Source: Alteromonas lipotrueae
GTDB taxonomy: Bacteria > Pseudomonadota > Gammaproteobacteria > Enterobacterales > Alteromonadaceae
DNA: 64,000 nt
Direction: 5' to 3'
Assembly (NCBI RefSeq): GCF_019249215.1
Contig: NZ_JAESDI010000012.1
Location: 80,183-144,182, forward strand
The notes under the pieces are model-generated. The model was not told where the DNA came from, ran no database searches, and saw nothing but the letters and a program-made list of their open reading frames with translations. A program made the translations under genes and the position numbers. This document shows, one piece after another, positions 28,698-38,750 of the stretch (position 1 is its first letter; each line of letters begins with the position of its first letter).

Positions 28698-29132
28698 ATG
28701 ACAAATAAGAAAGTAGTGGGTGCGGTTGAGTTATGCGACCTTCCTGCCTTTACCATCACAGATTTAAATGTTCGGGTTGATACTGGCGCAGCAACCTCCT
28801 CTTTGCACGTAGATAACATTGAAGAGTTTGATGTAGATGATGAATTGTGGATACGCTTCGATATCCACCCTGATATTCATAATGTTGATAGAGTGGTAAG
28901 AAGAGAAGTAAAAGTTGAAGGAAAAAAACGGGTAAAAAGCTCAACCGCCACAAGAGAGAAGCGTTATGTGATAGTAACGCCTATAATCATGGATAGTGTG
29001 CAATGGGATATACAGTTAACCCTAACAGACCGCTCTGAAATGACCTACCTTATGTTACTTGGCAGAGAGGCCATGAGCGGCCGCTTTTTGGTAGATCCTG
29101 AGCACGACTTTTTACTAACAGGGAAGGATTAA
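28698..29132 (+). CDS. rimB: RimB-like retropepsin/ATP-dependent zinc protease family protein
   Basis: A 144-residue member of the family first annotated as ATP-dependent zinc proteases and now seen as retropepsin-like aspartic peptidases. The active-site motif is VDTGAATSSLHV (Asp27-Thr-Gly). LLGREAMSGRFLVDP is the conserved C-terminal flap/hub. RimB lies next to rimK in Pseudomonas, where it takes part in ribosome modification. Here it is 14 bp after the deacylase gene in the rimK run. Confidence 0.85.
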   Translation: MTNKKVVGAVELCDLPAFTITDLNVRVDTGAATSSLHVDNIEEFDVDDELWIRFDIHPDIHNVDRVVRREVKVEGKKRVKSSTATREKRYVIVTPIIMDSVQWDIQLTLTDRSEMTYLMLLGREAMSGRFLVDPEHDFLLTGKD

Positions 29133-29143
29133 TAGTCGATACA

Positions 29144-30127
29144 ATGATAGGACATACGATTAGCCGAACTATACTTACGTCAACACTCCTACTGCTAAGT
29201 GGCTTATTCACTCCACTAGGTCTAGCAGGCGAGGTCACTCACTCGTCTAGCCTAGAAAAGAACAGTAAAGCAGCGTTGCCTCATAGAATGCTGCGCCTTC
29301 CTAATGTTCACCCTGGTCGAGATCCCGTTTACGCATACGCCAAAACACTACTCTCAAAAGCACTGGAAGTGACAGAAGATAAGTATGGCACCTTTGAGTT
29401 ACAAGTCAGTAAACAGGAAATTGCGCAAGAGCGCCAATTAAGAAGCTTAGAGCACGACATGTTAGATGTAACGTGGAGTGTGTCTTCTATCGACAGAGAA
29501 AAACAACATCGGGCAATACGTATTCCTATCATGGGCGGATTTTTTGGCAAGCGCATTATGCTTATTCGCGCCGACGATAATCGCTTCGATAACCCGTTAA
29601 CGCTTGAGAGCCTAAAATCAATGCGTGCGGTGCAAGGCTACGACTGGCCTGACACCCGAATTTTTCGTCACAATGAAATTCCCGTCCTTGAAACTACTTA
29701 TCAAGCATCATTTCGAATTGTCGCTGAAGGCTTTGCCGATATGTTTCCGCGCAGTGTAATGGAAATAAAACATGAATTAGACAAGCAACCTGACAGCACA
29801 TTGAAAATTGAGCCCCATTTGTTGGTGTCTTACGACAGTCCTTTGTTTTACTTTGTTGCATTAGATCAGGAAGCCTTGGCTAACCGAATCAGTGAAGGGC
29901 TTACTATCTTGCTAGAATCTGGAGAATTTCAGACATTCTTAAAGGCGCAGCCTGTTTACCAAGAAAGCACGATGCTAATGCGTGGGCGTACTGAGATTGA
30001 AATTGAGAACCCTTTGTTAAGCGAACAAAGTAAGGCTGCACTTAAGCATTATCTTACTTATTTTGAACCCGCTTTGCTTGTTGAGCCTGTTGAAGTGCCG
30101 CTAGAAAAGACTAGTGATCACTTGTAG
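29144..30127 (+). CDS. Periplasmic binding-protein-like protein of unknown ligand
   Basis: A 327-residue exported protein with a signal peptide ending near LGLAGE. The body resembles a type-2 periplasmic binding fold: MLRLPNVHPGRDPVYAYAKTLLSKAL, then DVTWSVSSIDREKQHRAIRIPIMGGFFGKRI, and an extracellular-solute-like FADMFPRSVMEI. No transporter genes are linked. It lies 12 bp after rimB and may belong to that run or act as a sensory binding protein. The tail overlaps crbR (convergent) by 17 bp. Confidence 0.65.
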   Translation: MIGHTISRTILTSTLLLLSGLFTPLGLAGEVTHSSSLEKNSKAALPHRMLRLPNVHPGRDPVYAYAKTLLSKALEVTEDKYGTFELQVSKQEIAQERQLRSLEHDMLDVTWSVSSIDREKQHRAIRIPIMGGFFGKRIMLIRADDNRFDNPLTLESLKSMRAVQGYDWPDTRIFRHNEIPVLETTYQASFRIVAEGFADMFPRSVMEIKHELDKQPDSTLKIEPHLLVSYDSPLFYFVALDQEALANRISEGLTILLESGEFQTFLKAQPVYQESTMLMRGRTEIEIENPLLSEQSKAALKHYLTYFEPALLVEPVEVPLEKTSDHL

Positions 30128-30764
30128 CAGGCGGCTCTAGCTCTAGTTGAGATGCAATTAATACCGCTTGAGTACGATTATTGATGCCAAGCTTTTTGAA
30201 AATGGCGGTAACGTGGGCTTTTACCGTGGCTTCGGCAATATCTAAATTATAACCAATTTGCTTGTTAAGTAACCCGTCTCGCATAAAGCACAGTACTTTG
30301 TATTGTGAAGGCGTTAGTGAAGCAACATTATCTGCAAGCTCAGAAAACTCCTCGTCAATCTCATCTACACTATCGCTTAAATTAGGTGGCAGCCATACGT
30401 CCCCATCTAAAATGGCTTGTACCGCATTGGCAATATCACCCGAGCTGGCAGTTTTAGGGATAAATCCCAGCGCCCCGGCACTCATGATTTTTGATATAAG
30501 TTGGGTATCTTCCGTGCCAGACACTACCGCTACAGGTACGTCAGGAAACAGTTTACGAATGTGAATTAACCCGAAAAGGTCGTTGCTGCCTGGCATATGT
30601 AAATCAAGCAGCAACAAGTCGATATCCTCGCGATTGAGAATATCGACTGTCGATGTTAAATCACCAGCTTCTGATAGCGTCAGCGCTGGTAAAGACAATG
30701 ACAAAGCGCCTCTTAAGGCATCCCGATACAACGGATGATCATCGGCAATTAACAGGGTTGTCAT
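30111..30764 (-). CDS. crbR: LuxR-type response regulator CrbR
   Basis: A 217-residue NarL/FixJ response regulator. The receiver domain has Asp8-Asp9, the phospho-acceptor Asp54 (LLLLDLHMPGSND) and Lys104 in IPKTA. The HTH (SLTPSQYKVLCFMRDGLLNKQIGYNLDIAEATVKAHVTAIFKKLG) is LuxR type. It lies 11 bp downstream of acs, the place where crbR/erdR-type regulators are found. In Vibrio and Pseudomonas CrbR activates acs in response to CrbS. The candidate sites are the GACYWWRGTC palindromes before acs and crbS. Confidence 0.9.
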   Translation of the reverse strand: MTTLLIADDHPLYRDALRGALSLSLPALTLSEAGDLTSTVDILNREDIDLLLLDLHMPGSNDLFGLIHIRKLFPDVPVAVVSGTEDTQLISKIMSAGALGFIPKTASSGDIANAVQAILDGDVWLPPNLSDSVDEIDEEFSELADNVASLTPSQYKVLCFMRDGLLNKQIGYNLDIAEATVKAHVTAIFKKLGINNRTQAVLIASQLELEPPATSDH

Positions 30765-30775
30765 TGCATTATCCT

Positions 30776-32725
30776 TTATGATTTGTTTAGTCGCTCCTCA
30801 ATGAGTGTATCAACAACTGACGGATCCGCCAATGTAGATATATCACCAAGTTGCTCATGTTCGTTCGCGGCAATTTTACGCAAAATACGACGCATTATTT
30901 TACCTGAACGGGTTTTAGGTAGGCCAGCCGACCACTGTATTTTATCTGGTGTCGCAATGGGGCTAAGCTCTTGTCTAACCCAGTTTTTAAGCTCTGTGGT
31001 TAGCGCATCATCAACGGCAACACCGTCAATTGGGGTAACATAAACATAAATACCCTGCCCTTTAATATCATGTGGGAAGCCCACTACAGCTGCTTCGGCC
31101 ACTTTGGGATGGGCCACTAATGCACTCTCAATTTCAGCGGTGCCTAAACGGTGACCAGATACATTTAACACGTCATCTACACGCCCTGTGATCCAGTAGT
31201 AGCCATCTTCATCACGCCTTGCACCGTCACCGGTGAAGTATACACCTTTGTACGCACTAAAGTAGGTACTGATAAAGCGTTGATGATCGCCATACACAGT
31301 TCTAGCCTGGCTCGGCCAACTATCCTTAATCACCAGATTACCTTCGGATGCCCCCTCAAGTTCATTTCCTTCAGCATCAAAAAGCGCAGGTTGAATACCA
31401 AAAAATGGTCGCGTAGCTGACCCAGGCTTAAGTGCTGTCGCCCCCGGCAATGGCGTTATCATATGACCACCGGTTTCAGTCTGCCACCACGTATCCATGA
31501 TAGGACAACGGCTTTGACCAATTACTCGGTGGTACCATTCCCACGCTTCAGGATTAATAGGTTCACCCACTGTACCCAGTAAACGTAACGATGAAAGGTC
31601 ACAGCCCTCAGCGGGTTTATCACCGTGAGCCATCAATGCACGAATAGCGGTTGGTGCGGTGTAAAGGCTGTTTACTTTGTATTTTTCTACTATTTGCGCG
31701 ATACGTCGCACGTCAGGATAGGTAGGAACACCTTCAAAAAACACCTGAGATGCACCGTTAATCATAGGGCCATACACCATATAGCTATGCCCAGTGATCC
31801 AGCCTACATCGGCAGTACACCAGTAAATATCATTATCTTGATAGTCAAAGGCGTATTTAAATGTCATTGCGGTATAAAGCAAATAGCCACCGGTAGTATG
31901 CACTACACCCTTAGGGGTGCCCGTTGAGCCCGATGTATATAAGATAAAGAGTGGATCTTCCGCGTTCATTACTTCAGGCTCACACGTCGTGGAGCACTCA
32001 GCCACAAGCTCATCCCACCATACATCGTGACTTTCGTTCCACGCTACATCTTCGCCTGTCACTTTCTTAACGATTACGTGAGTAATTGAGGGGCAGGCCC
32101 CCTTTGACAAGGCCTTATCTACATTGGCTTTTAAAGGTACAGATCGCCCCGCTCGGCGGCCTTCATCTGCTGTAATAACTACCTTAGCATCGCTGTCGTT
32201 AATACGATCGGCAATCGCATTCGGCGAGAAGCCACCAAAAATAACGGAGTGAATAGCACCAATACGGGCGCACGCCAACATAGCGTATGCAGCATCGGGG
32301 ACCATAGGCATATAGATAGCGACTCTATCGCCTTTAGTTATACCAAGTGATTTAAGTGCATTAGCTAATTTACAGACTTCATCATGCACTTCTTGAAAGG
32401 TAATATCCTGGCTTTCTTCAGGGGAGTCACCTTCCCAGTGAATGGCCACTTTATCAGCATTGTCTGCTAGGTGGCGGTCGATACAGTTGTAACTGGCATT
32501 TAACTCGCCGTCTTCAAACCATTTTATGGAAACATCATTGTCACCAAAATGGGTGTTTTTCACTTTGGTCGGCTTTTTAAACCATTCAAGTAAGTTTGCG
32601 TGTTCAGCCCAAAATGCTTCAGGGTGTGCTACAGAATTAGCATACATCTCAGCGTACTGAGCATCCGTTAAATGGGTCGTACTTTTAATTGCGTCAGGAA
32701 CAGAAAAAATCTTACTGGCAGTCAT
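30776..32725 (-). CDS. acs: Acetyl-CoA synthetase
   Basis: AMP-forming acetate:CoA ligase, 649 residues (E. coli 652), feeding acetate taken up by ActP into central metabolism. Motifs: [14 protein letters not shown] (phosphate loop), TWWQTETGG (acetate pocket), [20 protein letters not shown] and [10 protein letters not shown], and C-terminal [11 protein letters not shown] with the lysine that is acetylated in other species. Shine-Dalgarno GGAGG nine bases upstream. First gene of an acs-crbR operon, divergent from a porin. Confidence 0.97.
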   Translation of the reverse strand: MTASKIFSVPDAIKSTTHLTDAQYAEMYANSVAHPEAFWAEHANLLEWFKKPTKVKNTHFGDNDVSIKWFEDGELNASYNCIDRHLADNADKVAIHWEGDSPEESQDITFQEVHDEVCKLANALKSLGITKGDRVAIYMPMVPDAAYAMLACARIGAIHSVIFGGFSPNAIADRINDSDAKVVITADEGRRAGRSVPLKANVDKALSKGACPSITHVIVKKVTGEDVAWNESHDVWWDELVAECSTTCEPEVMNAEDPLFILYTSGSTGTPKGVVHTTGGYLLYTAMTFKYAFDYQDNDIYWCTADVGWITGHSYMVYGPMINGASQVFFEGVPTYPDVRRIAQIVEKYKVNSLYTAPTAIRALMAHGDKPAEGCDLSSLRLLGTVGEPINPEAWEWYHRVIGQSRCPIMDTWWQTETGGHMITPLPGATALKPGSATRPFFGIQPALFDAEGNELEGASEGNLVIKDSWPSQARTVYGDHQRFISTYFSAYKGVYFTGDGARRDEDGYYWITGRVDDVLNVSGHRLGTAEIESALVAHPKVAEAAVVGFPHDIKGQGIYVYVTPIDGVAVDDALTTELKNWVRQELSPIATPDKIQWSAGLPKTRSGKIMRRILRKIAANEHEQLGDISTLADPSVVDTLIEERLNKS

Positions 32726-32807
32726 AAAAAATTGCCTCCAATATCAATAATGTGAAATGCTTTTATATACTAAACACTGTAATGATTAGACTATAAAGTA
32801 AAAATGC

Positions 32808-32876
32808 GACTTTGGTCTTACGATTCACGGACTTTAGTCCTAGGAATTCGACTGCTCGCCAATTACGACTATAGTC
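32808..32876. promoter_or_regulatory. Three GACYWWRGTC palindromes between acs and the porin gene
   Basis: GACTTTGGTC (32808-32817), GACTTTAGTC (32830-32839, inside GGACTTTAGTCC) and GACTATAGTC (32867-32876, inside the 14-bp palindrome ACGACTATAGTCGT). Starts are 22 and 37 bp apart. They lie 83-151 bp upstream of acs and 103-171 bp upstream of the porin. The same motif occurs twice before crbS/actP. Candidate CrbR operator. Confidence 0.6.
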
Positions 32877-32978
32877 GTATGCGACCATTAGCTTATTCCA
32901 ATTTGTATCAAGGTCGGCAAACCTATAGAAGTTAACTTTGAATTTACATTTATTTAACCACACTTTAGGGCAAATATA

Positions 32979-34145
32979 ATGAAAGCCACAATAAAAAACT
33001 CAGTGCTAGCCGTATCGTTAGCACTTGCAGCGTCTAACGCCACTCTCGTTAGCGCCGCTGCCTTAGGCGATACCAGCGTTAAATTCACCGGCTACATAAA
33101 AGCCGATGCGATGGTGAGCAACTACTCTGAGGGCACGCTAGGTTCCGGTAGTATTGGTCGAGATTTTTACATACCCTCGCTGACTCCGGTTTCAGGCGGC
33201 GATGAAGGCACCCAATTCGATGCACATATTCGTCAATCCCGCTTTAGATTTAGCACCAACACGCCAACAGCGGAAGGTGACGAAATCAAAGGGGTATTAG
33301 AATTAGATTTTATCGTCACTAGCGGTGGTGATGAACGTATTAGTAACTCTTATACACCCCGTGTTCGCCACGCCTACATTCAGTATAAAGAATGGTTAGT
33401 GGGTCAAACATGGACCACATTTATGGATGTGGGTTCCCTGCCGGAATCTCTTGATTTCATTGGTACGACAGACGGCATTACATTCGGTAGACAAGTTATG
33501 GTGCGATACACCAACGGCGGTTTACAATTGGCGTTGGAAAACCCTGAAACTACAGTAACACCCAACGGTGGTGGCGGACGTATTGTAGCTGACGATAATG
33601 CCGTTCCTGACTTTGTTGCAGCTTACACTGCTAAACAAGACTGGGGTTACGTAAAAATAGCAGGCCTTGTACGTCAACTTTCATATGATGACGGCAGTGG
33701 TATAGATGCCGATGAAACCAGTTATGGTGTCGCCTTGTCAGGAAAATACAAACTATCGAACGGCGATGATATTCGCTTTATGGTGAATACAGGCCAAGGG
33801 ATGGGTAGATATTCCGCATTGAATGCCGCAAATGGCGCAGTCATCACAGCCGATGGCGATTTGGAAGCTATAGATTCAACGGGTTATGCTATTGCCTATC
33901 GTCACCTTTGGAACGACAGAATGCGAAGCAGCATCATGTTTTCAGCATTAGATATTGATAACGACACTAACCTTACCGGTCTTAGTGTGACAGAAAGCAG
34001 CTACAGCGCACGTGCTAACTTACTGTATTCGCCTACCAAAGCGCTTACCTTTGGTGCAGAGTACGCGTTTGCACATCGCGAAATTGAAGAAGGTTTGGAA
34101 GGTGATATGAACCGCCTTCAGGTTTCTGCAAAATACGCATTTTAA
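32979..34145 (+). CDS. DcaP-like trimeric outer-membrane porin
   Basis: A 388-residue outer-membrane beta-barrel. A signal peptide ending in LVSAAALGD is followed by SVKFTGYIKADAMV, the DcaP-family first strand. RQSRFRFSTNTPT, KGVLELDFI and RHAYIQYKEWLVGQTWTTFMD are also typical, and the protein ends in a C-terminal Phe (VSAKYAF). DcaP porins pass carboxylates and other negatively charged solutes. Divergence from acs and the shared palindromes fit a role in acetate or organic-acid entry. A strong terminator follows. Confidence 0.88.
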   Translation: MKATIKNSVLAVSLALAASNATLVSAAALGDTSVKFTGYIKADAMVSNYSEGTLGSGSIGRDFYIPSLTPVSGGDEGTQFDAHIRQSRFRFSTNTPTAEGDEIKGVLELDFIVTSGGDERISNSYTPRVRHAYIQYKEWLVGQTWTTFMDVGSLPESLDFIGTTDGITFGRQVMVRYTNGGLQLALENPETTVTPNGGGGRIVADDNAVPDFVAAYTAKQDWGYVKIAGLVRQLSYDDGSGIDADETSYGVALSGKYKLSNGDDIRFMVNTGQGMGRYSALNAANGAVITADGDLEAIDSTGYAIAYRHLWNDRMRSSIMFSALDIDNDTNLTGLSVTESSYSARANLLYSPTKALTFGAEYAFAHREIEEGLEGDMNRLQVSAKYAF

Positions 34146-34170
34146 TCTGATACTTATCAGTAATGAATAC

Positions 34171-34195
34171 GGGCGCCTCTTGAGGCGCCCTTTTT
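34171..34195 (+). terminator. Terminator after porin gene
   Basis: Perfect GGGCGCCTC-tt-GAGGCGCCC hairpin followed by U5, 25 bp after the porin stop. Confidence 0.92.
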
Positions 34196-34301
34196 ATCTT
34201 CGCCTGTCTGCATACGTATTCACATTGTTTACATTTAATTTACATTCTAGTGTCTAGTTAGTTTTCTCCATGCAGTTAAATAACGTCACTAGGACTCTTT
34301 T

Positions 34302-36302
34302 ATGATTAACCGTAAATTGCTGGCTTCCAGTGCAGTCGCTACCTTACTAGGCTATGGTATAGCCTCCCCTGTTGCGCATTCACAGCCTTCCACATTTGTG
34401 CACTTATTCGAGTGGGATTGGCAGGATGTAGCAACCGAATGTGAAACCTATTTAAGTCAAAATGGGTTTGCTGCAGTGCAGGTTTCCCCGCCCAACGAAC
34501 ACATTAATGTTCCTCAGTGGTGGGCTCGCTACCAGCCTGTTAGCTATGATTTAGAAAGTCGCGGCGGATCTCGCGCAGACTTTACAAATATGGTTCAGCG
34601 CTGCAACGCAGTGGGTGTAGATATATACGTAGACGCTGTCATTAACCATATGGCCGCAGGATCGGGTACTGGAACAAACGGAAATACTTTTGGGAATAAA
34701 AATTACCCAATGTACTCGCCTCAAGATTTTCACGATACCTGCTCAGTTGATGATTATGGAGACCGGTGGCAAGTTCAAAACTGTGAATTAGTCGGTTTAG
34801 CCGACTTGAAAACCGAATCTAGTTACGTACAAAGCACCCTAGCAAACTACCTTAATGACTTGGTAAATATTGGCGTGGAAGGTTTTAGACTAGATGCCTC
34901 CAAACATATGCCTGCGGCAGATATATCGAGTATCATCAATCAGGTCAACGGCTCCCCGCTTGTGTTTCAAGAAGTAATAGATCAAGGCGGTGAGGCCATT
35001 AGTGCCGATGAATATTTCTCAAATGGCCTGGTGACCGAATTTAAATACTCAGTTGAAATTGGCAATGTTTTTCGCAATGGATCACTTGCTTGGCTTAGTA
35101 ACTTCGGCGAAGCATGGGGTTTCATGCCAAGCTATAAAGCCGTTGTTTTTGTTGATAACCACGATAATCAACGAGGCCATGGTGGAGGCGGTAATGTTAT
35201 TACCTTTGAAGATGGACGTTTATACGACCTTGCGAATATCTTTATGTTGGCATGGCCTTATGGTTACCCCAAAGTCATGTCGAGTTACGACTTCCACGGC
35301 GACACCGATGCGGGTGCACCATCAGTGCCAGTGCATAACAACGGAACACTTGAATGCTTTGCTGATAAGTGGAAATGCGAACATCGTTGGTCGTATATTT
35401 CAGGCGGCGTTGATTTCAGAGATAACACGTCAGATGATTTCGTGGTAACCGACTGGTGGAGCAATGGAGGCAACCAAATCGCCTTTGGTCGCGCAGACAG
35501 TGGATTTGTGGCAATAAACAAAGAAAGTTATACCATGGATACCACGCTAACCACATCCATGGCACCAGGCCAATATTGCAACGTATTAACCGGTAATATT
35601 AATACCGCCAAAACCCAATGTAGCGGCGAAGTTATTTCCGTTGCCCCCGATGGCTCTGTAGCCGTGAATATTGCTTCATGGGACGCCATTGCCATTCATC
35701 AAGGGGCAATGCTAACCACAGATGAACCCAATGCAGATTGGCAACGCACTATCATTTTTGTACAAGCCACCACCGAAAGTGGGCAAGACATGTTTATTCG
35801 AGGCGGAATCGATCATGACTATGCAGCATCAAATTTAGGGCTCTCTTGCACAACGAGTAACTATGCGTGTGCCATTCCCATCATCCACAACAATATGCGC
35901 AACACGACGACGGCACCTTGGAAAGCCAACGACAATTATCTTGATTGGTACGGTGTTGAAACTAGCCAAAGTAGTGAAGCTGAAGGTAGCGCGCTTGATT
36001 GGACTACGAATAATTGGCCTTCAGCGTGGGGCTCCATTAAAACCGTCGACAATGATGGTTTTGGTGAAACACCGTTGAACCTGTGGGGCGATCATTATTG
36101 GATGCTAGATGTTCAAATGGATTGCAGTAAAACCATAAACGGTTGGTTTGAACTAAAAGCGTATATTAAAAATGGGCAAGGATGGGAAAGTGACGTAACT
36201 CAATCAGGTACGCCTTATACATCTAGTAATCATATGGCGCAGTGTGGAAAGCGCAATATGTTTGTGTTTGGGCAAAGTAGCGCCGACATAACCGCATTCT
36301 AG
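34302..36302 (+). CDS. Secreted chloride-dependent alpha-amylase (GH13), AHA-like
   Basis: A 666-residue exported endo-alpha-amylase. After a signal peptide of about 24 residues comes [17 protein letters not shown], very close to Pseudoalteromonas haloplanktis AHA. Catalytic residues are Asp198 (GFRLDASKH), Glu224 (VFQEVID) and Asp288 (VDNHDNQRG). Minus 24 these become 174, 200 and 264, the AHA numbers. Arg196 is the chloride-ligand arginine. The GH13 barrel and C domain end near 470. The last 195 residues form an extra domain, as in AHA, where a C-terminal piece helps secretion. The gene is alone. Confidence 0.95.
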   Translation: MINRKLLASSAVATLLGYGIASPVAHSQPSTFVHLFEWDWQDVATECETYLSQNGFAAVQVSPPNEHINVPQWWARYQPVSYDLESRGGSRADFTNMVQRCNAVGVDIYVDAVINHMAAGSGTGTNGNTFGNKNYPMYSPQDFHDTCSVDDYGDRWQVQNCELVGLADLKTESSYVQSTLANYLNDLVNIGVEGFRLDASKHMPAADISSIINQVNGSPLVFQEVIDQGGEAISADEYFSNGLVTEFKYSVEIGNVFRNGSLAWLSNFGEAWGFMPSYKAVVFVDNHDNQRGHGGGGNVITFEDGRLYDLANIFMLAWPYGYPKVMSSYDFHGDTDAGAPSVPVHNNGTLECFADKWKCEHRWSYISGGVDFRDNTSDDFVVTDWWSNGGNQIAFGRADSGFVAINKESYTMDTTLTTSMAPGQYCNVLTGNINTAKTQCSGEVISVAPDGSVAVNIASWDAIAIHQGAMLTTDEPNADWQRTIIFVQATTESGQDMFIRGGIDHDYAASNLGLSCTTSNYACAIPIIHNNMRNTTTAPWKANDNYLDWYGVETSQSSEAEGSALDWTTNNWPSAWGSIKTVDNDGFGETPLNLWGDHYWMLDVQMDCSKTINGWFELKAYIKNGQGWESDVTQSGTPYTSSNHMAQCGKRNMFVFGQSSADITAF

Positions 36303-36340
36303 CGCTACACATTTAATAACTATACTCTCTCAAACTACAA

Positions 36341-36371
36341 TAAGGCAGGCCCCGCTGAGGTACCTGCCTTA
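36341..36371. terminator. Hairpin between convergent genes
   Basis: Stem TAAGGCAGG / CCTGCCTTA with a 13-nt loop, between the amylase and the convergent Na/phosphate symporter gene. There is no strong U-run on either side. Confidence 0.5.
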
Positions 36372-36401
36372 GCTTACTGCTATAGCTGCGCTGGGAAACG
36401 C

Positions 36402-37553
36402 CTACACCGACATAAAAATGATACCTAACGGCATGCAGAAAAACAGTCCACCAATATACGCGACACCGTAAAATTTCTTCTCGGCTACAATGACCGACAG
36501 TTTATAAGACAAATCTAACGGAATATTGCGCAACATCGGCGTACCGTAAATTAACACCACGCTAAAAACGTTATATAACAGATGTACAAGGGCAATTTGT
36601 AATGCAAACGCGGCATTCACACCCACCACACCAAGCGCTGCAATTAACGCGGTAATACAGGTGCCAATATTAGCGCCAAGGGTAAAGGGATAAATATCTT
36701 TTGCCTTTAGAATTCCGCTCCCCACTAAAGGCACAACCAGCGAGGTCGTAGTAGAAGAAGATTGCACCAGCACTGTCATTAGCGCACCAGAAGAAATACC
36801 CGATATAGGCCCTTTACCGATACTTTTATGCAGAATGTCTTTTGCTTTACCCACCATAAGGGATTTCATGATTTTCCCCATGTAGGTAATTGAGGTAACA
36901 ATAAGCCCAATACCGAGAATGATCTTAACAATACCGGGGTACACCGAAGGCAAACCGCTAACCATGCCTGTTACCGCGTTAAGAGCTGGCTGGGTAAGTG
37001 CTTTAATAGGATTAAACCCTTCAACGCCCATCGTGCCACCCGTATTGAGCATAGACACTACAAAGGCGCTGGAGTGCTCTAAAATGCCAAAGGCCATTTC
37101 TAGAGGTAAAAATATAATCACCGACATCACATTGAAGAAATCGTGAATAGTTGCGGCGTTAAATGCTCGTTGAAACTCATCCTTTCTGGCGACATGCCCA
37201 AGGCTAACGAGGGTATTAGTGATGCTGGTGCCAATATTAGCTCCCATCATCATGGGCACGGCAATGGTGATAGGTAATCCACCTGCCACCATACCAACAA
37301 TAATAGAGGTTACCGTACTTGACGATTGAATGAGTGCGGTGGCTACCATGCCAATAATTAGCCCCATGATGGGGTTACTGGCAAAAGTGAACAGCGTTTT
37401 AGCGTGATCGCCTGCGGCCAATTTGAAGCCACTGCCTATCATGCTAACGGCTAACAACATTAAATAAACGAGGGCGAGAAGCAGTAGCCAACGGCGCCAG
37501 TTACCATGCTGGGTTTCGGTTTCACAAACAAGAGGCGAATCTGATAGAGACAT
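36402..37553 (-). CDS. Na+/phosphate symporter (NptA/PNaS family)
   Basis: A 383-residue inner-membrane sodium-coupled phosphate transporter. Two inverted repeats carry the family QSSS motifs: ALIQSSSTVTSIIVGMVAGG and VLVQSSSTTTSLVVPLVGSG. Each is followed by a GANIGT motif (MMGANIGTSITN, LGANIGTCITA). About eight membrane segments. The C-terminal PhoU-like domain of longer family members is absent. A three-unit PHO box lies 39-67 bp upstream, so induction by phosphate starvation through PhoB is likely. Confidence 0.92.
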   Translation of the reverse strand: MSLSDSPLVCETETQHGNWRRWLLLLALVYLMLLAVSMIGSGFKLAAGDHAKTLFTFASNPIMGLIIGMVATALIQSSSTVTSIIVGMVAGGLPITIAVPMMMGANIGTSITNTLVSLGHVARKDEFQRAFNAATIHDFFNVMSVIIFLPLEMAFGILEHSSAFVVSMLNTGGTMGVEGFNPIKALTQPALNAVTGMVSGLPSVYPGIVKIILGIGLIVTSITYMGKIMKSLMVGKAKDILHKSIGKGPISGISSGALMTVLVQSSSTTTSLVVPLVGSGILKAKDIYPFTLGANIGTCITALIAALGVVGVNAAFALQIALVHLLYNVFSVVLIYGTPMLRNIPLDLSYKLSVIVAEKKFYGVAYIGGLFFCMPLGIIFMSV

Positions 37554-37591
37554 ACAGTAAAACAGTCTATAAATAACAGTGAATTTATACT

Positions 37592-37620
37592 ATGACGAAG
37601 ATGTGACAGATAAATGACCA
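37592..37620 (-). promoter_or_regulatory. PHO box (three PhoB half-sites)
   Basis: On the minus strand, TGGTCAT-N4-CTGTCAC-N4-TCGTCAT: three 7-mers at exact 11-bp steps, matching the PhoB direct repeat CTGTCAT-N4-CTGTCAT. Located 39-67 bp upstream of the symporter start. Confidence 0.7.
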
Positions 37621-37679
37621 CCTTCAACAGAAAAATTCACCGTAATTTATAGCCCTACTGCATCCTATCTTTAGGCCGC

Positions 37680-38732
37680 TTAAAAACCTAGAGGATAGCG
37701 GCGTACCACCTCTCCGACTTGTTTCAATGTGCTTTCATCAAGGTTAAGTGAAAACGCAGACAAGTTTTCAGCTAACTGCTCGGAGGTCGTTGCGCCAATA
37801 ATAGTAGAAGTAACACCTGGCACTTGTTTACACCATGCTAAAGCCAATTGCGAGGGAGTAATCTTTGCTCGCTTGGCAATTTCAACATAACGAGCGGTGG
37901 CTTCACGGGCGGGCTCTTTATCTCTGAATAATCCTTGGCGCTGAACCAGTGTCCATCTAGAACCTTTGGGTCTATCTCCATTCATGTACTTACCACTTAG
38001 CATACCCGTAGCGAGTGGCGACCAAGGTAAATAGGCAATATTTTCAAGTACACAGGTTTCAATCAGATAAGGCCAATCTTTTAAATGCAGCAAACTAAAT
38101 TCGTTTTGGATAGAAACTGGAAAAGGAATATTCATTTCTTTGCACAGCGTCAAAAACGTATGAATGCCCCAAGGCGTATCATCAGATAGCCCCCAATGGC
38201 GAATCTTTCCAACATCGAGTGCTTGTTTAATGCCGGTTAAAATATCTCGCATACCCTCAATTTCTTGCTGCTTATCTATTTTTGTGGGGTTAGCACGATC
38301 AGGCCAATGCTTTCCAAAATGTGGCGTAACGCGATTAGGCCAATGTAATTGATAAACATCAACATAATCGGTATTTAAACGACTTAACGAATCATTCAGT
38401 GCCGCTTCAACCGCGCTGGCAGTAATAGGCCCGCCTTCTCTTATATAACTCAAGCCGCTACCGGCCACTTTTGTCATGATAACAAGGGAATCACGTGCTG
38501 ATTGATTTCTTGCTAACCAGTGACCCAAGATTCGCTCGGTATCACCATAGGTTTTCTCGTTCGGCGGAACAGGGTACATTTCGGCGGTATCGATGAAGTT
38601 CACACCATGATCAACTGCTATTGCTAATTGCTCATCGGCGTCTTGCTGCGTATTTTGAATGCCCCATGTCATGGTGCCAAGGCAAATATCCGATACCGAT
38701 AAGTCGCTACCGCCTAATTTGTTAAATTGCAT
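37680..38732 (-). CDS. tas: Aldo/keto reductase, Tas-like
   Basis: A 350-residue NADPH-dependent aldo/keto reductase. It starts MQFNKLGGSDLSVSDICLGTMTWG and contains FIDTAEMYPVPP, both typical of E. coli Tas. Catalytic set: Asp and Tyr in DTAEMYP, Lys in MTKVAGSG, His in YQLHWP. The C-terminal STIIGATTSEQLAENLSA binds the cofactor. I chose ATG 38732 because it aligns with the Tas N-terminus. A GTG four codons earlier is possible. It follows the chemoreceptor-like gene by 18 bp, so both may be one transcript. Confidence 0.88.
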   Translation of the reverse strand: MQFNKLGGSDLSVSDICLGTMTWGIQNTQQDADEQLAIAVDHGVNFIDTAEMYPVPPNEKTYGDTERILGHWLARNQSARDSLVIMTKVAGSGLSYIREGGPITASAVEAALNDSLSRLNTDYVDVYQLHWPNRVTPHFGKHWPDRANPTKIDKQQEIEGMRDILTGIKQALDVGKIRHWGLSDDTPWGIHTFLTLCKEMNIPFPVSIQNEFSLLHLKDWPYLIETCVLENIAYLPWSPLATGMLSGKYMNGDRPKGSRWTLVQRQGLFRDKEPAREATARYVEIAKRAKITPSQLALAWCKQVPGVTSTIIGATTSEQLAENLSAFSLNLDESTLKQVGEVVRRYPLGF

Positions 38733-38750
38733 ATCTACGTTCACCCACCT

